DNA of 6,086 nucleotides from an uncultured Fibrobacterota bacterium (lineage in GTDB: Bacteria; Fibrobacterota; Chitinivibrionia; Chitinivibrionales; CAIOZP01): contig CAIOZP010000378.1 in the NCBI GenBank assembly GCA_903862805.1, positions 1-6,086 of the forward strand, written 5' to 3'. The position numbers and the translations under genes are program-made. Of this stretch, positions 1 through 5,562 are shown piece after piece. The notes beneath the pieces were generated by a model. That model was not told where the DNA came from and made no database searches. It saw only the letters and a list, made by a program, of their open reading frames with translations. The stretch's first letter is position 1; the number at the start of each line of letters is the position of its first letter.

Positions 1-1
1 A

Positions 2-1267
2 TATCTCGCTGCAAACGCGGCATTTAGCGCAAAAAATCCGCCGGTGACGTTTGGCTTCGGGCGCTGCCAGCAGTCACAGCTTGACATTACGGTAAGCCCT
101 GCCGGTGCCGGTGCCGTCTATGCTTTTACAATTCAGCAACCTGGTAAGGCCGACCTGAAAATACAGTATACACAGACCGGCACAAATGACATTGCCACCA
201 TTCTCGCCGGACTGGAAGGCGTTTACGCGTCCGCTTTTGGTCTCGGTCAAACGGCCGTAGTTATGACCTCAAGCGGCTCGGGCAATAGCACCGTGTTACA
301 CCTTAATGCAACGGCAGGCGGTGCGCTTGGAACAGTGTTCTCGATTCTTCCGGTGTACAACCCTTCGACGGGCGCAAGTCTTTCAAGCGCATTGACGTTT
401 ACGCCGGTTGCATGGACTGCCGATCCGAGCTATGCGGCATCCCTTGCGCTTATCGCCGATGTCGATTCGTCTTGGTACGGGTTGGCAATTGACAGCCGTT
501 TACAATCCGATATTCTCGGCACGCTTTCCGGCGGTTCGTGGAGCGGTGGCGTTGCTCAATGGGTGGAAGCAAACGAAAAACTATTCTACTGTGCAGACAA
601 TACGTCTGATTGCGGTTCGGGTTCTGATACGACTTCAACGCTTGTGAATCTCACAGCCGCTGGACTTGTTCGCACGGTATTTGTTTATCACGAATCGTCA
701 ACGTTGAACAGTGAAGCAAACCTCTTTCCAGAGGTCGCATTCTTCGCAACAATTGCGGCGATGAGTCCGGGAAGCTATACGGCAGCATTCAAAGACCTTG
801 TGGGGTTTGCGCCTTCTGCATTGTCAACGACCTTCTCCGGCAATGTTCGACATGGTTCGTCTTCGCATCCGAAGTATGGCAACACGTTCGAGCTTATCGC
901 CGGTGCCAGAATCACAAGAGAGGGGAAAGTAGTCGGAAACGAATATATCGACGTGATTATTTTTTGCGATTGGCTGAAGGCAAGATTGACTGAAGCGATT
1001 TACGCGCTGATTGTTAACTCTCCAAAGATTCCGTTTACCGATCATGGCATACAGGCAATCGGCGGACAGATCAAATCTGTTTTCGATCTTGGCGTTCAGG
1101 TCGGCGGAATTGCCGATGACACCCCGTATGTTATCAACCTTCCGAAGTCGAAGGATGTTCCGATCGCGGATCGTTCAAACAGAAAATTGACCGGAATTAC
1201 AACGTCGGCCAGACTTGCCGGAGCGATCCAGTCGGTCGATCCGCTTACCGTCACCGTGACAGTATAA
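2..1267 (+). CDS. Contractile tail sheath protein, DUF3383-like (5' partial)
   Basis: This is the contractile outer layer of a myovirus-type tail; subunits stack around the tube and shorten on infection. The frame is open to the window edge, so the real start lies upstream. GTG at 44 is an internal valine, because the codons before it read as a family-like stretch (YLAANAAFSAKNPPVTFGFG, compare the 'AAxxFFAQxPxP' region of DUF3383). About 421 residues are visible; the family is usually somewhat longer, so the N-terminus is missing. The strongest evidence is the C-terminal part at about 930-1130, with the pattern GNEYIDVIIFCDWLK, then KIPFTDHGI and a glycine-rich QVGGI, as in DUF3383 proteins. 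The middle (about 86-420) is rich in Gly, Ser, Thr and Val and probably forms a beta domain on the tail surface. The tube gene follows directly, as expected of a sheath. The family match is from memory of its pattern; the sheath role is established for the family. Confidence 0.87.
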   Translation, partial: YLAANAAFSAKNPPVTFGFGRCQQSQLDITVSPAGAGAVYAFTIQQPGKADLKIQYTQTGTNDIATILAGLEGVYASAFGLGQTAVVMTSSGSGNSTVLHLNATAGGALGTVFSILPVYNPSTGASLSSALTFTPVAWTADPSYAASLALIADVDSSWYGLAIDSRLQSDILGTLSGGSWSGGVAQWVEANEKLFYCADNTSDCGSGSDTTSTLVNLTAAGLVRTVFVYHESSTLNSEANLFPEVAFFATIAAMSPGSYTAAFKDLVGFAPSALSTTFSGNVRHGSSSHPKYGNTFELIAGARITREGKVVGNEYIDVIIFCDWLKARLTEAIYALIVNSPKIPFTDHGIQAIGGQIKSVFDLGVQVGGIADDTPYVINLPKSKDVPIADRSNRKLTGITTSARLAGAIQSVDPLTVTVTV

Positions 1268-1272
1268 AGGAG
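1267..1272 (+). promoter_or_regulatory. Ribosome binding site for the tube gene
   Basis: AAGGAG, overlapping the last base of the sheath stop codon, lies 9 bases before the ATG at 1282. It is the best-placed Shine-Dalgarno sequence in the window and fixes the tube start. A strong site fits a protein needed in many copies per tail. Confidence 0.75.
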
Positions 1273-1281
1273 AAATGAATA

Positions 1282-1758
1282 ATGTCAACAGCTACACTTG
1301 ATTCAAAAAAGGTGATTATCACCGTTGCGGGTTTCCCAATAACGGGATTCTCGAAAACATTTGTGAAGATCACGCGCGCCGAAGACTCCTTCAAGAAGTC
1401 GGTCGGTGCTGATGGGTTCGTCACTCGTGTGAAATCGAATGATCTTTCAGGATCAATTGAAATTACTCTGATGCAGGGAAGCCCCTCAAACAGTCTTTTG
1501 TCGGCCCTTAACAATGCGGACGAACGAACAGGTGCCGCCATTGTTCCCGTGACGGTCACAGACCTGTCGGGCACTTCGGCGAGCTATGCCGGTACCGCAT
1601 GGGTAAAGAAGCCCGCAGATCAGGAATGGGGCGCGGAAGACAAAGATAGAGCATGGACTCTTGATTGTTCCGAGCTTGTTATTGTCGAGGGCGGAAATTT
1701 CTCGGTAGCCGACATGGCCGCTGACATCGCCGGTGTTGTCGCATCGTTGGGGGCATAA
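1282..1758 (+). CDS. Tail tube protein, DUF3277-like
   Basis: This protein polymerises into the rigid inner tube through which DNA passes, inside the sheath. It has 158 residues, the usual size for the family. Its pattern is that of DUF3277 phage structural proteins: an N-terminal strand (SKKVIITVAGFPITGF, residues 8-23), then RAEDSF and VGADGFVTR (32-49), ITLMQGSPSNSLLSAL (61-76), VTDLSGTSA (92-100), and a late AWVKKPADQEWG (106-117) followed by RAWTLDC. The segment after ITLMQ is the most recognisable. ATG at 1282 is chosen because AAGGAG lies 9 bases upstream and the sheath ends 14 bases before it. It stands between sheath and tail assembly chaperone, the standard order in contractile tails. 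No truncation or oddity is seen. The tube role is inferred from family and position together. Confidence 0.88.
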   Translation: MSTATLDSKKVIITVAGFPITGFSKTFVKITRAEDSFKKSVGADGFVTRVKSNDLSGSIEITLMQGSPSNSLLSALNNADERTGAAIVPVTVTDLSGTSASYAGTAWVKKPADQEWGAEDKDRAWTLDCSELVIVEGGNFSVADMAADIAGVVASLGA

Positions 1759-1761
1759 GCA

Positions 1762-2271
1762 ATGCGGAAAAGCAAAACTCTTGATATAGGACAGTACAAG
1801 ATTATTGTTTATCAAATGCTGTTCGATCAGTTCCTTGTCGCTTCTGGACATATTACAAATCTGCTTTCGGGAGCGATCAAAGACGTTTTATCTGGTTCCA
1901 ATGCGGGCAAAAATTCCAAAAAGTCCAAAGGGACAAAAATTGATCTTGATCAAATAAAGGTCGAAGATGTTCTCGAGAGGATTTTTTCAGAAATAAAGCC
2001 TGCCGATCTTCCCGTCATTATGCGAGACCTGATGGCGGGTGTGGTGATGATCGGCCCTGATCCGCTGCAAGGTGGGAATATAATCAACGGGCTTTCTGAC
2101 GCTTCAAAGAATGAAATCTTTGGCGAGTTTCCAGAGATGGCATTTCAGATTGTTGCCGAGGTGGTGAAACTGAACTCGGGTTTTCTGACGAAGATAGGCA
2201 AACTGTGGTCGAGCCTGTCGGATGGTCAGGAGAAGACCTCGACCGACTTGTCCGCGCCTTCGGGGACTTAA
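1762..2271 (+). CDS. Tail assembly chaperone, zero-frame (short) form
   Basis: This is the likely tail assembly chaperone, a non-structural protein that binds the tape measure and helps recruit tube subunits, comparable in role to lambda gpG and the P2 E protein. It has 169 residues. Residues 1-35 include LDIGQYKIIVYQMLFDQFL; 47-64 are a Lys/Ser-rich linker (GKNSKKSKG); 66-98 are helical with ERIFSEIKPADLP and RDLMAGVVM; 117-145 hold NEIFGEFPEMAFQIVAEVVKLNSGF, resembling the closing 'vvxxNxxxF' helix of such chaperones. The last 28 residues, after the proposed slip at G140-F141, are Ser/Thr-rich and look like the dispensable end of a short form. The identification rests mainly on position between tube and tape measure, size, and the overlapping -1 frame. 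The start is 3 bases after the tube stop, with only a G-run (1749-1753) as a possible weak ribosome binding site, so coupling to tube translation is likely. Confidence 0.72.
   Translation: MRKSKTLDIGQYKIIVYQMLFDQFLVASGHITNLLSGAIKDVLSGSNAGKNSKKSKGTKIDLDQIKVEDVLERIFSEIKPADLPVIMRDLMAGVVMIGPDPLQGGNIINGLSDASKNEIFGEFPEMAFQIVAEVVKLNSGFLTKIGKLWSSLSDGQEKTSTDLSAPSGT
2178..2184 (+). promoter_or_regulatory. Slippery heptamer for -1 ribosomal frameshifting
   Basis: The bases G GGT TTT are in the correct register for the canonical X XXY YYZ pattern: zero-frame codons GGT (G140) and TTT (F141) can re-pair as GGG TTT one base back. It lies inside the overlap (2115-2271) of the chaperone frame with the downstream -1 frame. 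I checked the other runs in that overlap by eye and found no second canonical heptamer. Efficiency cannot be judged from sequence. Confidence 0.68.
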
Positions 2272-2414
2272 AAGAAATTCGATGGATGTTGATTAAAGAA
2301 AAAATCGCATCTATGCACGAACTTCAAAACAACTGGACATTGACGGACGTTTTGCAGTTCGCGGAATATCTCAGAAAAGAACAGAAAAAGGCCGCTAAAA
2401 ATGATCGTTCGTGA
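2184..2414 (+). CDS. -1 frame extension of the tail assembly chaperone (long form)
   Basis: This is the C-terminal part of a probable frameshift fusion, equivalent to the T part of lambda gpGT or to P2 E'. After slipping at 2178-2184 the ribosome reads S at 2184-2186 and continues for 76 residues to TGA at 2412-2414, giving a product of about 217 residues (141 + 76). The -1 frame is open from 2115. The extension is charged and helical, with FGDLKEIRWMLIKEKIASM, then NNWTLTDVLQFAEYLRKEQ and a lysine-rich end. The 'W-S/T-L-x-D-V/L' motif near the C-terminus is common in such extensions. Independent initiation at GTG 2205 is possible but has only an AGG six bases upstream and would remove the chaperone domain. 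The tape measure ATG (2401) lies 14 bases inside its end, as expected when fusion termination feeds tape measure translation. Confidence 0.68.
   Translation, partial: SDEDRQTVVEPVGWSGEDLDRLVRAFGDLKEIRWMLIKEKIASMHELQNNWTLTDVLQFAEYLRKEQKKAAKNDRS
2207..2244 (+). promoter_or_regulatory. Possible RNA hairpin downstream of the slippery site
   Basis: GGTCGAG (2207-2213) is perfectly complementary to CTCGACC (2238-2244), a 7-bp GC-rich stem. Directly inside it CCTG (2214-2217) can pair with CAGG (2227-2230), extending the stem with a 7-base bulge on the 3' side. It begins 22 bases after the slippery heptamer, farther than the usual 5-9 bases, so a role in stimulating the frameshift is uncertain. Pairing was done by hand, without an energy calculation. 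Confidence 0.4.
2387..2391 (+). promoter_or_regulatory. Weak ribosome binding site for the tape measure gene
   Basis: AAAGG inside an A-rich run lies 9 bases before ATG 2401. It supports that start, although translation is probably also coupled to the overlapping chaperone extension ending at 2414. Confidence 0.45.
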
Positions 2415-3771
2415 ACTGATAACAGTCCTCAAGCTGAATGTCGATGAATCAAAGCTCAAAAGTTTTGAAAGTCACATTGCACATGCGAAAGAAGGAATGG
2501 CTTCTTTGCAAGAGCTGTTTGTTGCCGGTTTTGCGGTCGGGGCATTCGGCGCAATGGTCGAGAAGACGGCCGAAGGCGTGGAGCAAATGGCGCGGGCGGC
2601 CGCAATGCTTGGCACGACAAGCGAAGCGTTGGGGCCGTTGAAATTCATGGCCGAAGCGACCGGCGGGAGTTTTGATTCGGTGCGTCGTGCAATAATGATG
2701 ATGAATCGACAGCTCGGCTCCGCAGAATTAAAGCCGAACAGTCCCGCCGCACAAGCACTGCATGGAATGAATATTTCTATGCGGGAACTAAAGTCACTCA
2801 CTCCTGACAAACAGTTTACCGCCATTGCCGAAAAGCTATCAGAGATTCCCGACGCGGCGCAAAGAACACAAAAGGCATTTGCTCTTTTTGGCCGTGGAGC
2901 TATGGGTATTTTGCCGTTGATTGCAGAAGGCAAGGAAGGATTTGAGAAGCTCAACAATGAGTTTAACAAGTTCGGGAAACTGACAGAAAAAGACACTCAA
3001 AATATTGAGCGTTTTGCCAAATCTCAAAAGGTAATGCAGTTTGGCTTTCAGGTTTTGGCAAAGCAACTTACGGCGGTTGTTGCCCCTATTCTTGAGATAG
3101 TTTCTAAAGCGTTTACAAATTTAATAGCATGGATTTCAAAAGCTCCGGCTCCTATCAAAGAAGTGGTCGGAATACTTGGAATGCTTGCCGCAATTTTGCC
3201 TATTGTTGTTGTCGCTCTTGGATCAATGTCGGCAATTCTTCCCGTGTTATCTTCGGGATTTGCCATGCTAATGGGGCCGCTTTTGCCGTGGATTGCGGGG
3301 CTTGGATTGCTCTTTGCCATAATCCTCGATATTTACGCATACACTACGGGCGGCCGGTCTATTTTTGGCCATTTGGTAGGCATTAACTTTTCGGGGCTGA
3401 AGGAAAAGATCAAAGCGTTTTTTACCGAAATCGGTCAAATATTTGACGATCTTGTATCAGGGCACATTAAAAAATCAGTAGATGAAATAATCGCTGTCCT
3501 GAAAAATGTTGCCAATACAATTATGGGCGTTAAGGATACTGGCGATATTCCTAAAGGCGCGAAACCTTTGACCGGTGCTCAACGCAATGAAATGGGCGAA
3601 GTAATGTCTTTCGCTTCACTTCCAATGACATCTAATCAAGCGTATGCGTTTGACAAGTTAAAAGATTTTTATGTAGTAGTAAACGTGGCAGGACACTTGA
3701 CGACAGAGGTATTGCCAGGATTTCAGTCGGCACTCGACGAAGCTTTCCACAAATTAAAAGCGGCACACTAA
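2401..3771 (+). CDS. Tail tape measure protein (short)
   Basis: This protein fills the tube during assembly, sets tail length, and leaves ahead of the DNA on infection. It has 456 residues, short for a tape measure. Residues 1-35 are polar and helical. Residues 38-54 form a hydrophobic, glycine-rich helix (ELFVAGFAVGAFGAMVE). Residues 60-185 carry the pattern of TP901-type tape measure domains: ARAAAMLGTTSEALGPLKF, SFDSVRRAIMMMNRQL, LTPDKQFTAIAEKLSEI, and the hallmark AFALFGRGAMGILPLI (159-174). Residues 254-314 hold two or more strongly hydrophobic stretches that could cross the host membrane during injection. Residues 330-375 are amphipathic helices, and a small C-terminal segment (423-456, with DFYVVVNVAGHL) may contact hub or Dit-like proteins. 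The gene lies between chaperone and Dit-like protein, the standard place. The start overlaps the chaperone extension by 14 bases. Confidence 0.88.
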   Translation: MIVRELITVLKLNVDESKLKSFESHIAHAKEGMASLQELFVAGFAVGAFGAMVEKTAEGVEQMARAAAMLGTTSEALGPLKFMAEATGGSFDSVRRAIMMMNRQLGSAELKPNSPAAQALHGMNISMRELKSLTPDKQFTAIAEKLSEIPDAAQRTQKAFALFGRGAMGILPLIAEGKEGFEKLNNEFNKFGKLTEKDTQNIERFAKSQKVMQFGFQVLAKQLTAVVAPILEIVSKAFTNLIAWISKAPAPIKEVVGILGMLAAILPIVVVALGSMSAILPVLSSGFAMLMGPLLPWIAGLGLLFAIILDIYAYTTGGRSIFGHLVGINFSGLKEKIKAFFTEIGQIFDDLVSGHIKKSVDEIIAVLKNVANTIMGVKDTGDIPKGAKPLTGAQRNEMGEVMSFASLPMTSNQAYAFDKLKDFYVVVNVAGHLTTEVLPGFQSALDEAFHKLKAAH

Positions 3772-4380
3772 ATGGCAGCTCTTTTTGATCCAAAGGTTAA
3801 AACGTCTTTTCTCGATCCCGAGACAAGGTCGATTGTCATTGCAGATATTTTGGTCTCACGTTCCGATGTTTACACAAATGAGGTCACAGATTTTCCCATT
3901 GATTCAGGCGATTATATTTCAGACCATGTAATAAAAAAACCAATCTCTATTACTCTTGATTGTGCAATAAGTAATACGCCAATAGCGACAGGTTCAGTGT
4001 CTTTGACAAATGAAGGGTCGGGCAAATATTCGGGATCTTCCGGTTCGGATGGAACAACAAACGACGCGAACACCGCATACGAACAGCTTGTGTCTTTCAG
4101 AGAAAATAAAACGGCACTGACCGTTCAAAACGGGCTTGTTGTTATGCAGAATATGATGATCACTTCTTTGACTATTCCGCAAAAAGAAAAAACAAATCAC
4201 GTCTTGTATTTTACAATTGCATTGAAACAAGTTAGAGTTGTTGTTTCCACCTATGTGCAAATAAAAAACATTGATTCGTCGCTCGCGGACAAAACCTCGG
4301 CTCCGGTAAATAATAAAGTAAAAGGAGAAGATGCTTCTTCTAAATTTGATAGTCCCGCAGCTATTGCGTTGGGGTTGTAA
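3772..4380 (+). CDS. Dit-like phage tail protein (baseplate)
   Basis: This is a probable baseplate or tail-tip ring protein joining the tube end to the hub. It has 202 residues. The N-terminal two thirds match the Dit-like N-terminal domain pattern: ADILVSRSDVYTNEVTDFPIDSGDYISDH (24-52, compare the family's 'EVTDHPVExGxxxxDH'), then KKPISITLDCAISNTPI (55-71), AYEQLVSFRENKTALTVQNGL (102-122), NMMITSLTIPQ (127-137), and a closing beta stretch ending QVRVVVSTYVQI (153-164). Residues 80-100 are a Gly/Ser/Asn-rich loop and 168-202 a disordered-looking tail. Many relatives carry a C-terminal LysM or peptidoglycan-binding domain; none is seen here. The stop codon of the tape measure abuts the start (TAAATG) and no Shine-Dalgarno is evident, so translation is probably by reinitiation. 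The gene opens an AT-rich block (rows starting 3901 and 4201 are about 30-33% GC by hand count). Confidence 0.78.
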   Translation: MAALFDPKVKTSFLDPETRSIVIADILVSRSDVYTNEVTDFPIDSGDYISDHVIKKPISITLDCAISNTPIATGSVSLTNEGSGKYSGSSGSDGTTNDANTAYEQLVSFRENKTALTVQNGLVVMQNMMITSLTIPQKEKTNHVLYFTIALKQVRVVVSTYVQIKNIDSSLADKTSAPVNNKVKGEDASSKFDSPAAIALGL

Positions 4381-4718
4381 TGATTATTATTCCATTCCTT
4401 GGCGCGGCATCTTTTTCTTCGTCAATCGTGATAGATAACTCTGCATGGAGTCTTTCGTTTAAGTGGAATACTCGTTTCCAAAAATGGCGGATGGGAATAT
4501 CAAACAGTTCGGGGCCGGTAATTGAGGGCATTACACTTGTTCCTAATTTGCTCCTTTTGAAATGCCACATAAAGGACAATCTGCCAAAGGGTGATTTTCT
4601 TATCTGGTCACCAAGCGGAACAGCGCAAAAACTTGGAAGAGATAATTTAGGCACGGGGCTAAATTATGAACTATGGTATTTTGAGCCGTTAGAGGTCATT
4701 CAACATGGCCTTATTTAA
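4380..4718 (+). CDS. Baseplate plug protein, Pam3 gp18-like
   Basis: This small baseplate protein resembles the plug of cyanophage Pam3, which helps close the end of the tube within the hub. It has 112 residues, the family's usual size. Visible pattern: an N-terminal IPF (4-6); SLSFKWNTRFQKWRMGI (24-40), matching the family's 'xLxWNxRxxxWxxD/G' strand pair; SSGPVIEGITLVPNLLLL (43-60), matching 'G..I..G..LVPxxxLL'; and NLPKGDFLIW (67-76), matching 'LPxGxLxxxD'. The C-terminal third is less typical but ends with a YELWYFEP segment. ATG 4380 shares one base with the stop of the previous gene (TAATG), so it is translationally coupled. The last 14 bases overlap the hub gene. Family recognition is from the pattern; the plug role is known for Pam3 and inferred here. 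Confidence 0.78.
   Translation: MIIIPFLGAASFSSSIVIDNSAWSLSFKWNTRFQKWRMGISNSSGPVIEGITLVPNLLLLKCHIKDNLPKGDFLIWSPSGTAQKLGRDNLGTGLNYELWYFEPLEVIQHGLI
4691..4696 (+). promoter_or_regulatory. Ribosome binding site for the hub gene
   Basis: AGAGGT, inside the 3' end of the plug gene, lies 8 bases before ATG 4705 and supports that start despite the 14-base overlap with the plug gene. Confidence 0.6.
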
Positions 4719-5562
4719 TCGCATTGTATCTCTTACTGTCGGCACCGCTGGCAATGTTGGTCAAGCTGTAAATTTCTATTCCGACAAAGATCAAAACGCG
4801 CCACATATCACATTTAATATTGTGAAAACAAATTCACAAGAACCAAATACCGCGATGGTTGACGTTTATAATTCAGAAAAAACGATAGATTATGTTTTGC
4901 CCAAAGCGTCGGAAGTTACAAAGCAGATATTGATTTTACACGCTGGATACGAACAAGATGTGGGTCTTCAGCTGATGTATGTTGGGACAATAACAAATCT
5001 TGAAAAGCACCCGCAGAAACCGGATTCGACAGTAAAGTTTACTGCGAATGATGGTTACGAAGCTCTTACCACAAAAAGATTCGGGAAGAGTTACGAAAAA
5101 AAGGCAAGTGCAAAACAGCTTATGAAGGATTGCTCGGATGCAATGGGCGCACCAGTTACTGGTATGGATCCTAAAGAGATTATAGATCAAATATTGGACG
5201 GCGGTTTTACCGCTTCCGGCCCCGCTTCAAACACAATGGATACCGTCACAAAAAAGCTAAAACTGCGTTGGTCATTTCAAAATGGCAACATAAAAATTGT
5301 TCCATATTCCATAACTAATTCTGAAATAGTTACGGCCTATTTTATTAGTGAATTTACAGGCATGATCGGCGCGCCCGAAACGATTACCGATCCTGATTAC
5401 GGCGATGGGTATAGAATAAAATCTCTTTTGTTGCCACAGGTAGAGCCTGATGATGTAATTCAATTAGACAAATACGGCAGTTTCAGAGTGCATAAAGTGA
5501 CACATTCAGGCGGCACTTATATAGCGGATTTTACTTCCGAATTGCTGGTGTTTTCAAAATGA
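4705..5562 (+). CDS. Baseplate hub protein (gp27/gpD-like role)
   Basis: This is the likely central hub, a ring linking the tube to the spike, with the role of T4 gp27 or the P2/Mu-type D protein. It has 285 residues. The N-terminal domain has the hub pattern of alternating strands: ITFNIVKTNSQEPNTAMVDVYN (35-56, compare 'xFxVxKxxxxxPNxAxIxIYN'), then VTKQILILHAGYEQD (71-85, compare 'vxlxAGY'), LMYVGTITNLE (90-100), and STVKFTANDGYEAL (108-121). Residues 132-200 form a mixed middle domain ending WSFQNGNIKIVP. The C-terminal part has TGMIGAPETI (218-227), GYRIKSLLLPQVEPDDVIQLD (235-255) and KVTHSGGTYIADFTSELLVF (264-283), closely like the 'TGLIGxP ... LLxPxIxPG ... HxGD' ending of these hubs. 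No lysozyme or peptidase motif is seen. It begins 14 bases before the plug ends and shares ATGA with the spike start. Confidence 0.82.
   Translation: MALFNRIVSLTVGTAGNVGQAVNFYSDKDQNAPHITFNIVKTNSQEPNTAMVDVYNSEKTIDYVLPKASEVTKQILILHAGYEQDVGLQLMYVGTITNLEKHPQKPDSTVKFTANDGYEALTTKRFGKSYEKKASAKQLMKDCSDAMGAPVTGMDPKEIIDQILDGGFTASGPASNTMDTVTKKLKLRWSFQNGNIKIVPYSITNSEIVTAYFISEFTGMIGAPETITDPDYGDGYRIKSLLLPQVEPDDVIQLDKYGSFRVHKVTHSGGTYIADFTSELLVFSK

Noticed and set aside
44..46. GTG as the start codon of the sheath gene
   Set aside because: The same frame is open to position 2 and encodes a stretch typical of DUF3383 proteins, so this is an internal valine of a gene cut by the window.
1250..1260. Inverted repeat GTCAC-C-GTGAC at the end of the sheath, with a similar GTGAC-G-GTCAC at 1549-1559 in the tube gene
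   Set aside because: Both encode alternating Thr-Val strands (TVTV, VTVTD) that give such palindromes by chance; five-base arms are too short for a terminator and there is no U-run.
2205..2414. Independent gene starting at GTG 2205
   Set aside because: Only a weak AGG precedes it, the frame is open well upstream to 2115, and a slippery heptamer in the overlap explains it better as a frameshift extension.
2472..2996. A 174-codon open frame on the - strand within the tape measure gene
   Set aside because: It is Ser/Ala/Pro-rich with no family pattern, lies wholly opposite a well-supported gene, and has no associated signals; it is a shadow of the coding strand.
3129..3386. An 85-codon + strand frame inside the tape measure gene
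   Set aside because: It lies over the hydrophobic segment of the tape measure in another frame, has no ribosome binding site and is Cys/Arg-rich, typical of a shadow frame.
4331..4438. A 35-codon frame (ATG 4331) just after AGGAG at 4323-4327, overlapping the Dit-like and plug genes
   Set aside because: The spacing of 3 bases is too short for efficient initiation, the AGGAG is explained by codons for Lys-Gly-Glu, and the peptide has no recognisable pattern. The site is also 50 bases from the plug start, too far to serve it.
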